64,000 nucleotides of DNA from Catenuloplanes indicus (GTDB taxonomy: Bacteria > Actinomycetota > Actinomycetes > Mycobacteriales > Micromonosporaceae): contig NZ_JAUSUZ010000001.1 in NCBI RefSeq assembly GCF_030813715.1, positions 5,084,001-5,148,000 on the forward strand, read 5' to 3'. The notes under the pieces are model-generated. The model was given only the letters and a program-made list of their open reading frames with translations. It was not told the origin of the DNA and did not search any database. The translations under genes were made by a program, and so were the position numbers. Position 1 is the first letter of the stretch, and every line of letters begins with the position of its first letter. Shown in pieces: positions 17,848-25,483 of the stretch.

Positions 17848-18590
17848 CACGCGGCGCGAGTTCCATAGGGTGGCCGGACCCCTGCGACGCGGCGCGAGCC
17901 TCGTGGGTTGCGGCATCATCGGCGTGGCTTCTGCGGCGCGGTTCGGTGGGTCGGTGCGGCATCCTCGGCGGACGCGACCTGCCGTGGCTTCTGCGGCACG
18001 GCGCGGATTCGGTGCCGTGGTGCGGCATCTGCGGCGTGGTTCTGTGGCGCGGCGCGGGCTCCATGGGTGGTTGCGACATCTCCGGCGTGCTTCTGCGGCG
18101 CGGCGTGGGATTGGGTGGGGTAGTGCGGCGTCCTCGGCGGGGCCTCCGTGGCGCGGCGCGAGTTCCGTGGGGGTGGATACGCGAGCTTCGGCGTCGGTGC
18201 TGCGGCCCGGCGTGGGTTCCGTCGAAGTGATGCCGCATTCCAGGCGTGGCTGCCGCGGCGCGGCGTGGCTTCCGTGGGTGGTGCGGCAGCATCCGGCAGG
18301 GCTTCCGCGGTGCGGCAGGAGTTCCGTCGGGTGGCGGGGCATCCCCGGGCGCGACTTTTGCGGCGCGAGTTCCCTCGGGACGTGCGGGTAACGTTGGCCG
18401 GTTTGCGCGGCGCGGCTGGGGCGTGCCTGGTGCGCGGTATGCGCGGCGCGGCGGCGACATCCCCGGTGCGGTATGCGCGCAGCCCGGCGTGGTGTGCGCT
18501 GCGGGGCCGTGGCGCGGCGCGGCGATGGCACCGCGCCGCGATGCCCCAGCGCGGGATGTGCGGCACAACGCGGGATCTGCGGCGCCGAAA
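17848..18590. repeat. degenerate tandem repeat, about 51-bp period, roughly 12-14 units
   Basis: Successive units each open with a CGGCGCGGCG(C/T)GGG-type stretch, continue TTCCGTGGGTGGTGCGGCAT and close near CGGCGTGGCTTCTG. Unit boundaries are visible near 17882, 17931, 17991, 18042, 18093, 18146, 18199 and 18251, with decay beyond about 18360. Because 51 is a multiple of three, all six frames tend to stay open and give long Arg/Ala- or Pro/Arg-rich translations. None has a ribosome binding site or protein-like composition, so I regard the array as non-coding. Confidence 0.6.
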
Positions 18591-18617
18591 GGGTTTGCCT
18601 TGACCACCGCGAAACCG

Positions 18618-18695
18618 GCAGGGAGGAGCGCCAGCGACGACCGGTGCCCGCGGGAGCACTCGGAACGCCACCGCCCAGGAAGCGGGAAGACCCGC
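18618..18695 (+). repeat. dispersed intergenic repeat, copy B
   Basis: GGGAGGAGCGCCAGCGACGA followed by CCGGTGCCCGCGGGAGC matches copy A at 10819, and the distal half matches the complement of copy C2. The right end reads GGAAGCGGGAAGA. It closes the minisatellite region. Confidence 0.6.
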
Positions 18696-18699
18696 CCCT

Positions 18700-19291
18700 G
18701 AGGTTTTGATCATTGCTTTCATCTGGCGGTCACAGCACACGGCCGGCCGTGCGGTCGGCGAGCATCCGACCCGAAGACGGCATGACCGGGCGCGCTGGTC
18801 ACCCGAGATATCGGTATGTCGCGCCCGCGGTTGCACGTCGCCCGCGGAACGCGCCGCCTACGGCCTGAGTGACCGATCCGTGGAACGAATAGCGGTCTAC
18901 TTCAATTCTTGATCTCCCTTTGCTCACTGTTTGATCACTTAGGGTTCCGGAGGCAGAACGGGCACCGACCGCCGGCATTCGCGATGTCGGCCTCCGATCC
19001 GTTACGCGGAAATATCGGGCCCGGTGGTCCGGGCCCTCGACGGCGGTGCCAGGGGCCGACGGGAAACCATGCCGGTCGGCCTTGCGCGGGTTGCGTGGTT
19101 GGTCACCTTCGGGCCGGCCGGCGCAACCGCGCCCGGCCGGCGCACGTCATAACCGGAAAGGGCCCGGTCGGCGTGCCCCGGTGATCCTCCGGATACACGA
19201 CGGGGGCTTCACCCGGCTGGACCTCGCCGCCTAGCCTGAAATGGCAGAACCCGCAGTTCACCTGAGCGTGCGGGCCGGTGGAGGAGGTGCG
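18700..19291. other. non-coding gap before the RiPP locus
   Basis: No convincing gene, tRNA or hairpin is visible in these 590 bases. An A/T-richer patch near 18890-18950 (ACTTCAATTCTTGATCTCCC) is the likeliest promoter zone for the downstream maturase gene. Short frames here have Arg-rich, shadow-like composition. Confidence 0.4.
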
Positions 19292-20413
19292 GTGGCCGAT
19301 TCGGGGATGCGCGGCATCGCCACCGTCCCGTCGTATGTGGTGATGCAGCCGACGACCCTTTGCAATCTCGACTGCACCTATTGCTACCTGCCCTTCCGTG
19401 CGATCGACAAGCGCATGCCGGTCGCGGTCGCTGAGGCGGTGGCGGAGCCGGTCAACCGGTGGGCGCGGGACACCCGCTTCTCCGTCGTCTGGCACGGCGG
19501 GGAGCCGCTCGCGGCCGGGCGGGATGCGCTGGCCGCGCTGATGGCGCCGTTCGGCGCCGAGGTCGAGCATCATGTGCAGACGAACGCGACGCTGATCGAC
19601 GACGCCTGGTGCGAGTTTTTCACCGCGCACGACATGCGGGTCAGCGTGAGCGTGGACGGTCCGCGCGAGCGTAACGGCGAGCGGGTCACCCGCGGTGGCC
19701 GCCCGGCGTACGACCGGATCGCCCGCGGCATCGAGACGCTGCGTCGGCACGGCATTCCGTACTCGGCGCTCTGCGTGGTCGGTGAACCGTTTCCCGGCAT
19801 GGCCACTGAGCTCTACGACTACTTTCTCGCGCTGGGCTGCGACGTGCTCGGCATCAACGTCGAGGAGCAGGAGGGGGTGAACGCGCGCGACAACGGCTTC
19901 CCGGCGGCGGCCGTCACCGCGTTCTGGGCGGAGCTGGTCGCGGCCTGGCGCCGCGATCCACGCATCCACCTGCGGGAGATCGAGCTGTCGCTGCGGTACG
20001 CCGCGGCGGTGCTGGACGGCACCGCGGGCGCGCTGCTGCCGCGCCGGCTGGACCCGATTCCCACCGTCGCGTACGACGGCTCGGTCGTGCTGCTCTCGCC
20101 GGAACTGGCGGGCTTCTCCGATCCGCGGTACGGCGACTTCGCCAGCGGCAACGTGCTCGAGCGCGGGCTCGACCACATTCTCGCGGACGCGACGTCGACG
20201 CCGTGGATCGGCGAATTTCTCGCGGGCGTGGAGGCATGCCGTGCCCGATGTCCGTACTTCGACTTCTGCGGTGGCGCGCACGCGGCCAACCGATACTTCG
20301 AGCACGGGCGTTTCGACGGTACGGAGACGAACCACTGCCGCAACAGCAAGATCCGCTTACTGGAGGGAGTGCTGCACCATGCCCGAGATCACCAACGCTC
20401 GGCAGCCGGATGA
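19292..20413 (+). CDS. radical SAM/SPASM peptide maturase, probably cyclophane-forming
   Basis: This 373-residue enzyme has the radical SAM cluster motif C24-x3-C28-x2-C31 in TTLCNLDCTYCYLP and a SAM-binding WHGGEPL. A C-terminal SPASM-type cysteine set (C316, C320, C326, C349; CRARCPYFDFCGGAHAANRY) should hold auxiliary Fe-S clusters. The next gene encodes a short peptide ending in aromatic-X-Asn motifs, so it most likely makes three-residue cyclophanes. That is the activity of the GrrM/FxsB/XncB/AmcB-type maturases, with AmcB the closest I recall. I place the start at GTG 19292, four bases after GGAGGAGG; ATG 19241 is in frame upstream. The 3' end overlaps the precursor gene by 35 bp. Confidence 0.85.
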   Translation: MADSGMRGIATVPSYVVMQPTTLCNLDCTYCYLPFRAIDKRMPVAVAEAVAEPVNRWARDTRFSVVWHGGEPLAAGRDALAALMAPFGAEVEHHVQTNATLIDDAWCEFFTAHDMRVSVSVDGPRERNGERVTRGGRPAYDRIARGIETLRRHGIPYSALCVVGEPFPGMATELYDYFLALGCDVLGINVEEQEGVNARDNGFPAAAVTAFWAELVAAWRRDPRIHLREIELSLRYAAAVLDGTAGALLPRRLDPIPTVAYDGSVVLLSPELAGFSDPRYGDFASGNVLERGLDHILADATSTPWIGEFLAGVEACRARCPYFDFCGGAHAANRYFEHGRFDGTETNHCRNSKIRLLEGVLHHARDHQRSAAG

Positions 20414-20618
20414 CGCCGCCGAGTCGGGGAACGACTCGGTGGCCGAGCGGGTGCGGAGCGCAGGTGCCGGACTGACCGCGCTGCTCGACGAGGCCGCGGA
20501 GGCACGCTCACGCCGCGCGGAGACAGTCGGTGGCGACGGCTCCAGCGCGGTCTGCGCGTGGAACCACTTCGAGAACATCCCGACCTTCTACAACTGGAAC
20601 AATCGCCCTCCCCGTTGA
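20379..20618 (+). CDS. RiPP precursor peptide, multiple-cyclophane (AmcA-like) type
   Basis: The 79-residue product has an acidic Ala-rich leader (MPEITNARQPDDAAES onward), a helical stretch TALLDEAAEARSRR, and a contrasting C-terminal core of about 20 residues, CAWNHFENIPTFYNWNNRPP. The core contains F64-E-N66, F70-Y-N72 and W73-N-N75, plus W61-N-H63. These are aromatic-X-X triplets of the kind linked side chain to beta-carbon by cyclophane-forming maturases. A strong GGAGGGAG lies nine bases before the ATG, inside the maturase gene, so the precursor can be translated at a high level. No protease or exporter gene is adjacent. The link with AmcA is from memory of the family. Confidence 0.8.
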   Translation: MPEITNARQPDDAAESGNDSVAERVRSAGAGLTALLDEAAEARSRRAETVGGDGSSAVCAWNHFENIPTFYNWNNRPPR

Positions 20619-20628
20619 CCGAGCACGC

Positions 20629-20675
20629 GAGACCGGCGGATCGTCGCAGGGACACTGCGACGATCCGCCGGTCTC
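20629..20675 (+). terminator. terminator of the RiPP operon
   Basis: A perfect 21-bp stem with a 5-base loop (GGACA) begins 11 bp after the precursor stop (outer end GAGACCGGCGG...CCGCCGGTCTC). Confidence 0.9.
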
Positions 20676-20777
20676 GGCGTATGCGCACCTTGACGATGAC
20701 GTCGACTGCTGCTGAACACGCGCAGGCAGCATCGCGGCGAGGGGTGTGGACACATCCTCAGGCGATGCGGACATGCG

Positions 20778-20803
20778 TGAGCACGCGGGGGGCCGCGTGC
20801 TCA
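20778..20803 (-). terminator. terminator of the DUF3073 gene
   Basis: TGAGCACGCGG and CCGCGTGCTCA form an 11-bp stem just beyond the minus-strand stop at 20817. Confidence 0.7.
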
Positions 20804-20816
20804 GATTGCCCAGCAG

Positions 20817-21041
20817 TCAGGAGCGACGCCGCGGCGACGACCACGAATCCGTGTCGTCGTCTACGGTGTCGTCCTCGTCGTCATCGTCGAGGCGTTCATT
20901 GTGCTCGTCGTCGAAGTCGTGTTCCGACCTCGAACCGCCGGTAAGCTCCCGCTGCAAGGCGGCGAGGTCGGTGTTCGGGGAGTGATACTTCAACTCCCGC
21001 GCCACCTTCGTCTGCTTGGCCTTGGCTCGGCCGCGCCCCAT
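20817..21041 (-). CDS. DUF3073 family protein
   Basis: The 74-residue protein begins MGRGRAKAKQTKVARELKYH followed by SPNTDLAALQREL, the signature of DUF3073, a small actinobacterial family of unknown function with a basic N-terminus and a very acidic tail (D/E-rich from residue 45). It is conserved near purM, vdh and bldC in streptomycetes, as I recall. The start at 21041 is the family's usual one; an upstream in-frame ATG is not needed. Confidence 0.85.
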   Translation of the reverse strand: MGRGRAKAKQTKVARELKYHSPNTDLAALQRELTGGSRSEHDFDDEHNERLDDDDEDDTVDDDTDSWSSPRRRS

Positions 21042-21180
21042 GGCTCGACCCCCTCGCACAGAATTCGGGGCAGCCCGAAGGCGGGCCCCGATGACGTCAG
21101 GCATCTCTCGTGGCTCTTACGGTACATGGGCGAGGCGACGTTCGGCACCTCGGGTAGCGCACGTTGCCCCTCGCGCGTCG

Positions 21181-22275
21181 CTAAAAGGCCCGGCGCGGCA
21201 GAAGAATCCCCCGAAGCCGCCCGACTTCGGCCATTCTGCGCTCGGCCAGCCGGTCCGCGGCCACCGCCGGCGGCACGCCGTCCGACTCCGCGAGCCGGAG
21301 GATCTCCTTCGTAGTGTCGTAGATCTTGCTCGCCCGGAGCTTCGCGCGCTCGAAGTTGAAGCCCTCGATCTCGTCCGCGACCTGAATCACGCCGCCCGCG
21401 TTCACGAGGTAGTCCGGCGCGTACAGGATGCCGCGCTCCTCCAGCAGCTTCTCCACGCCCGGGTGGGCCAGCTGGTTGTTCGCGGCGCCGACCACCACCT
21501 TCGCGCGCAGCCGTGGCACCGAGTCGTCGTTCAGCGCGCCGCCCAGCGCGCACGGCGCGTAGACGTCGATGTCGGACGTGATCAGCGCGTCCGTGTCGTC
21601 GACCAGGTCGATCTGCGGGTACGTGGACCGCGCCCACGCCCGCGAGGCCTCGCTGACGTCCGTGGCGACCACCGACGCGCCGTCCTCGATCAGGTGCCCC
21701 ACCAGGTACTTGCCGACCTTGCCCAGCCCGGCCACGCCGATCCGGCGCCCGGACAGCGACGGGCTGCCCCAGACGTGCTCGGCCGCGGCCCGCATACCCT
21801 GGAAGACGCCCCAGGCGGTGAGGATGGACGAGTCACCCGCGCCGCCGTGCTCGACGCTGCGCCCGGTCACGAACCGCGTCTCGCGCGCGATCACGTCCAT
21901 GTCCGGCACGTACGTGCCGACGTCGCATGCGGTGTAGTAGCGGCCGCCCAGCGACTCGATGAACCGGCCGTACGCGCGCAGCAGTGCCTCGCTCTTCAGC
22001 TGCTCCGGGTCGCCCCAGATGACGGCCTTGCCGCCGCCGAGGTCCAGACCGGCGAGCGCGTTCTTGTACGCCATCGCACGTGAGAGGTTGAGCACATCCT
22101 CGACCGCGGACTGCTCGTCCGGATAGGGGAAGAAGCGGGTGCCGCCGAGCGCGGGGCCCAGCGCGGTCGAGTAGATGCCGATGACGGCCTTGAGCCCGGA
22201 CTGCCTGTCCTGGCAGAAGACGACCTGCTCGTGACCGGCCAATCCCTGGTCGTCGTCATTGGCGAAGAAGGACAT
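21181..22275 (-). CDS. vdh: valine (branched-chain amino acid) dehydrogenase
   Basis: The 364-residue NAD-dependent enzyme deaminates valine and related amino acids to 2-oxo acids, feeding branched acyl-CoA pools. It has the Glu/Leu/Val dehydrogenase glycine-rich substrate loop [10 protein letters not shown], the catalytic Lys context [11 protein letters not shown] and the Rossmann motif [15 protein letters not shown]. Length and position two genes from bldC match streptomycete Vdh. The ATG at 22275 has AGGAGCAG upstream; an open frame continues to 22341. Leucine dehydrogenase activity cannot be excluded. Confidence 0.9.
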   Translation of the reverse strand: MSFFANDDDQGLAGHEQVVFCQDRQSGLKAVIGIYSTALGPALGGTRFFPYPDEQSAVEDVLNLSRAMAYKNALAGLDLGGGKAVIWGDPEQLKSEALLRAYGRFIESLGGRYYTACDVGTYVPDMDVIARETRFVTGRSVEHGGAGDSSILTAWGVFQGMRAAAEHVWGSPSLSGRRIGVAGLGKVGKYLVGHLIEDGASVVATDVSEASRAWARSTYPQIDLVDDTDALITSDIDVYAPCALGGALNDDSVPRLRAKVVVGAANNQLAHPGVEKLLEERGILYAPDYLVNAGGVIQVADEIEGFNFERAKLRASKIYDTTKEILRLAESDGVPPAVAADRLAERRMAEVGRLRGILLPRRAF

Positions 22276-22439
22276 GTCTGCTCCTCTGGCGTAGCGGGGG
22301 CCCTTGTGGGGCGAGTGTGCGGGCGGATTGTCGTCGCCCACAGAGAAACCCTAGGACTTCGGCGTTGGAGTGGGCGATAAGTACCGTGATCGGAGATGCT
22401 GTGGGCGAGCCCTTCACCGCGGCGTGGAAGGATCGGGCC

Positions 22440-23282
22440 GTGTCGTCACTGTTCGCGTCGTACCTCCGGGTCTACGAGCCCCTGACCGCTTTCGACCGGG
22501 AACGTCAGCTGTTCTGGCGGCGGTACGCGCGGGAGGGCCGGGCGGTCGCCACCGGCGACGGCCCCGGGCGGCAGCGCACCGCGGTGCTCTCCGCGCTCGG
22601 CGCCGGCTGGACCCGCCTGCCCGACCTGCCGGACGAGGCGTACGTCCTGGAGGACGACGACACCATCCTGGTCTGCCCGTGGAACCTCAGGCTGCGGGTC
22701 GCCGAGGCCGCGCTCTCCGCCCGGGACGGCGTGCCGTCCGTGCTCGCCGACGCGTTCGTGCCGCCGATCCTGGCCGGTCAGGCGAAGGCCGTGGTGGACG
22801 ACGCGCGCACCGGGGCCCGCGTGCTGGAGGAAGGCGTGCCGCGCGTGCACGAGCAGGCCTCCACCTGGGGCGTACCGCTGCGCTGGTTCGTGTTCGTGGA
22901 CCAGTCCGAGCGCGAGTTGGTGACCGGGCCGGGCAACCGCCGGAGCCTGCGCTTCCGCACCGAGATCTCGAAGGCCCGCCGCCGTGCCCACCGGGGCGTC
23001 TCGGTGCTGCGCAAGAGCGTGGGGGACGCGCCGATCACCGAGGCGGTCGAGGAGGGCGCGCGCTGGCTGGAGGAGTTCCACCCGCGCTCGGTGGTGGAGC
23101 TGGACTACGCCGGCCTGGTGGATCTGCTGCCGGACGACGAGCTGGAGGCCGACGACTCGCCGGCGCTCGTGGCGGCCGGTCTTGCCGGGCTGGCCAACGG
23201 CGACGCGGAGGGCGCCACCGAGGCCTACGAGAAGCTCGTCGCCCGCTGGCGTGCCGTGCAGCTCCTGGAGCGATGTAACTAA
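22440..23282 (+). CDS. conserved actinobacterial protein between vdh and bldC
   Basis: The 280-residue cytoplasmic protein begins VSSLFASYLRVYEPLTAFDR and contains RRSLRFRTEISKARRRAHRG. I do not recognise a characterised domain. Its position between valine dehydrogenase and bldC is conserved in streptomycetes (SCO4090, from memory). I chose GTG 22440, preceded by GGAAGGA; the frame is open to 22317 but that part overlaps the vdh promoter. A strong terminator follows. Confidence 0.75.
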   Translation: MSSLFASYLRVYEPLTAFDRERQLFWRRYAREGRAVATGDGPGRQRTAVLSALGAGWTRLPDLPDEAYVLEDDDTILVCPWNLRLRVAEAALSARDGVPSVLADAFVPPILAGQAKAVVDDARTGARVLEEGVPRVHEQASTWGVPLRWFVFVDQSERELVTGPGNRRSLRFRTEISKARRRAHRGVSVLRKSVGDAPITEAVEEGARWLEEFHPRSVVELDYAGLVDLLPDDELEADDSPALVAAGLAGLANGDAEGATEAYEKLVARWRAVQLLERCN

Positions 23283-23294
23283 ACGCGATCATCG

Positions 23295-23341
23295 CGACGG
23301 CCGCGGGGCGTGACCATTCGCCCACCCGCGGTCGTCGTTTT
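23295..23341 (+). terminator. terminator with T-run
   Basis: CGACGGCCGCGGG pairs with CCCGCGGTCGTCG (one G-T pair) and is followed by TTTTG. Confidence 0.85.
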
Positions 23342-23661
23342 GCTATGGCCTTCCTCGATCGGCTGTCGCCTGCTCGATTTGTCATGCAAATGGCGCACAT
23401 TGCGGGTCGAATCGGACCGTGGACGCGCTCCCATGATGGGCTAGGCTCGTACTTGGTCAGATACGAAGCGTGACTAAGCGTCCAAATAAGTAGGTTTCTG
23501 GCGTAGAAAATCGCAATAAATCGGTCATGGCTCATCCGTCCATCCAGGGACGTTAGTCCGTTCGGCCCATGTCGGACATCGGGGACTAGCCGGACCATGA
23601 AAGACGCGTCGGCCGGCGGGACCCCGGCCGATGTCTTTAGGTACCTGTGGAGGAGTGACCG
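23342..23661. promoter_or_regulatory. 320-bp leader region of bldC
   Basis: This stretch has no gene and is A/T-richer than the surroundings (for example TAAGCGTCCAAATAAGTAGG near 23480), consistent with one or more promoters and a long leader for bldC. A GGAGGAG ribosome binding site sits directly before the ATG. I could not assign a specific -35/-10 pair. Confidence 0.45.
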
Positions 23662-23871
23662 ATGGCATCGCGTACGCACGAACCAGAGCCGCTACTCACG
23701 CCGGCCGAGGTCGCGTCGATGTTCCGTGTCGACCCGAAGACCGTGACCCGGTGGGCGAAGGCGGGCAAGCTCAGCGCAATACGCACGCTGGGCGGCCACC
23801 GTCGCTACCGTGAGTCTGAGGTTCGCGCCCTGCTGCAGGGGCAGATCCCCACGCAGCGCCAGGGTGACTGA
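23662..23871 (+). CDS. bldC: BldC developmental regulator
   Basis: This is a 69-residue MerR-like DNA-binding protein without an effector domain. LLTPAEVASMFRVDPKTVTR is the helix-turn-helix, and WAKAGKLSAIRTLGGHRRYR is the wing and following segment, essentially the BldC family sequence. BldC binds direct repeats cooperatively and delays entry into sporulation in Streptomyces. GGAGGAGTGACCG precedes the ATG. It is probably monocistronic after a 320-bp non-coding leader. Confidence 0.95.
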   Translation: MASRTHEPEPLLTPAEVASMFRVDPKTVTRWAKAGKLSAIRTLGGHRRYRESEVRALLQGQIPTQRQGD

Positions 23872-24051
23872 CGGACCGCTCTTCATGACCCGCCGGTAGT
23901 GCCAGGGCGGAGGGAATCACGGTCATCCGTGTGCTCCTCCGCCTTCGCTCTGTCTGTGGGCCGTGTCCGACCTTATATACGCAGCCGGGCGACCGACGGC
24001 TCAACGCGCGGCGGCCGGAAACGGTGTCCGCCATCTGACAGGCTTCGGGGC

Positions 24052-24846
24052 GTGGACAACCAACAGCTCGTACCTCGCCCGCGCGTCGGTGACGTCTTCG
24101 GCGAGATGCTGCGGGACGCCTACGCGATCCGCACCGGCATCGGGCCCCGCCCGCTGGCCGGCGGCCGGGTGCCGCGCCCGGTCATCGAGATCATCGAACG
24201 CGAGGACGGCCTGATCAACGGCGCGCCCGCGGATCACTACCTGGCCGAGCCGGACGAGTGGCAGCCGCACGACCACCGCGCGCTGGCTCAGGTCCGGGGC
24301 CGGGTGCTGGACATCGGCACCGGCGGCGGCCGGATCGCGCTGGCACTGCAGGAGTCCGGCGTGGACGTGACCGGGCTGGACGTCTCACCCGGCGCGATCG
24401 CGGTGTGCCGCCGGCGGGGAGTGCGCGACACCGTGCTGGCCACGGTCGACGAGCACGCGCGCGACGGCCGCCGCTACGACACGTTCCTGCTGCTCGGCAA
24501 CAATCTCGGGCTGATCGAGGGGCGCCACCGGGCGCCCGGTTTCCTGGCCGCGCTGGCCGAGATGGCCGCGCCCGGCGCCCGGCTGATCGCGCACGGCACC
24601 GACCCGTACGGCACCACGGATCCGGTGCACGTCGGCTATCACGAGCTCAACCGGTCGCGCGGACGGCTCGGCGGGCAGCTGCGGTTGCGGCTGCGCTACC
24701 GGGAGATCACCACGGACTGGTTCGACTACCTGGTCTGTTCCGTGGACGAGCTGCGTGGGCTCGTCGAGGGGACACGCTGGCGGCTCACCGATGTGGACGA
24801 TGCGGACCGGCCCTATTACCTCGCCACGCTGACCCTGGACGGCTGA
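24052..24846 (+). CDS. class I SAM-dependent methyltransferase
   Basis: The 264-residue protein has the SAM-binding motif I VLDIGTGGGRIALALQ, motif II VDVTGLDVSPGAIAVCRRRG and a motif IV-like FLLLGNNLGLI. The substrate is unknown. Starting at GTG 24052 avoids an Arg-rich upstream extension; 180 bp separate it from bldC. It could be a small-molecule or protein methyltransferase, and no partner gene gives a clue. Confidence 0.75.
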   Translation: MDNQQLVPRPRVGDVFGEMLRDAYAIRTGIGPRPLAGGRVPRPVIEIIEREDGLINGAPADHYLAEPDEWQPHDHRALAQVRGRVLDIGTGGGRIALALQESGVDVTGLDVSPGAIAVCRRRGVRDTVLATVDEHARDGRRYDTFLLLGNNLGLIEGRHRAPGFLAALAEMAAPGARLIAHGTDPYGTTDPVHVGYHELNRSRGRLGGQLRLRLRYREITTDWFDYLVCSVDELRGLVEGTRWRLTDVDDADRPYYLATLTLDG

Positions 24847-24919
24847 ACGCGCGTCGGTCACTCGGACTATCCGTGAGAAGAAGGCCACGAATCGTCACCG
24901 CAACCGTTAGCGTCTATGT

Positions 24920-25483
24920 GTGGGGATGTGGCGTCGGCTGCTGCGGAACGGGCTCGGCAGCGGCGTCATCGTGCTCGTGCTCGGGTTGCTCGCGTTCGGC
25001 CTGCCCGCGCTGGACCGGTCACTGGACTCCACACAGGCGCTTCCGGACGGCGTGCCCTACGCGGTGGGCGGCGGCGTCACCGTGATTCCGCCGCCAGGCG
25101 CGCTGCTGGACGTGACGAAGACCCGCCCGTCCGACGACCGCGGCACCGTGCTCTTCCTGGTCGGCCCGATCCGGTACGCGGTGGTGGTGCAGCCCTTCGA
25201 GGGCGGCCTGCCGGACGCGGCGGACAAGCTGCGCCGCAAGATCGCCGCCAACCGGGGCTATCAGGTGGTCGGGCGCGAGGCCAGTATCGCCACCGCGGAC
25301 GGGCAGCTCCTCGGGCTGGCCGGCGGCTACAGCGCACCGGGCCGCGGCGGCCGGTACGCGGTCTTCCTGGCCGGCGAACGCTCCATCGAGGTCACGGTCA
25401 GCGGCACCGACCCGGAACTGTCCGCCGCCCGCCAGGCCATCGACGCCTCGACACGATCCATAACGTTCCGGGGTACGGAGTGA
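24920..25483 (+). CDS. membrane-anchored protein of unknown function, operon partner of PrsW
   Basis: The 187-residue product has one N-terminal membrane helix (GSGVIVLVLGLLAFGLPALD, residues 12-31) and an extracytoplasmic domain rich in beta strands (AVGGGVTVIPPPGALLDV, VGPIRYAVVVQPFEGG). Its stop overlaps the GTG of the downstream PrsW-like gene, so it may be a substrate, sensor or stabiliser of that protease; this is inference. ATG 24926 is an alternative start. Confidence 0.7.
   Translation: MGMWRRLLRNGLGSGVIVLVLGLLAFGLPALDRSLDSTQALPDGVPYAVGGGVTVIPPPGALLDVTKTRPSDDRGTVLFLVGPIRYAVVVQPFEGGLPDAADKLRRKIAANRGYQVVGREASIATADGQLLGLAGGYSAPGRGGRYAVFLAGERSIEVTVSGTDPELSAARQAIDASTRSITFRGTE

Noticed and set aside
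17848-18590. Possible CRISPR array
   Set aside because: The units are contiguous and degenerate, without constant repeats separated by unique spacers, and no cas gene is present in the window.
17486-18836. Several 200-370 codon frames on both strands through the minisatellite
   Set aside because: They exist in many frames at once because the period is a multiple of three; composition is Pro/Arg/Ala repeats and there are no ribosome binding sites.
18706-18912. 68-codon frame before the RiPP locus
   Set aside because: No ribosome binding site and an Arg-rich, shadow-like composition.
20379-20618. Lanthipeptide or thiopeptide interpretation of the precursor
   Set aside because: The core has one Cys and few Ser/Thr, and no LanM/LanB/YcaO gene is present; the adjacent enzyme is radical SAM/SPASM.
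24052-24846. Phosphonate or antibiotic-resistance methyltransferase assignment
   Set aside because: Only generic SAM-binding motifs are visible and there are no pathway neighbours.
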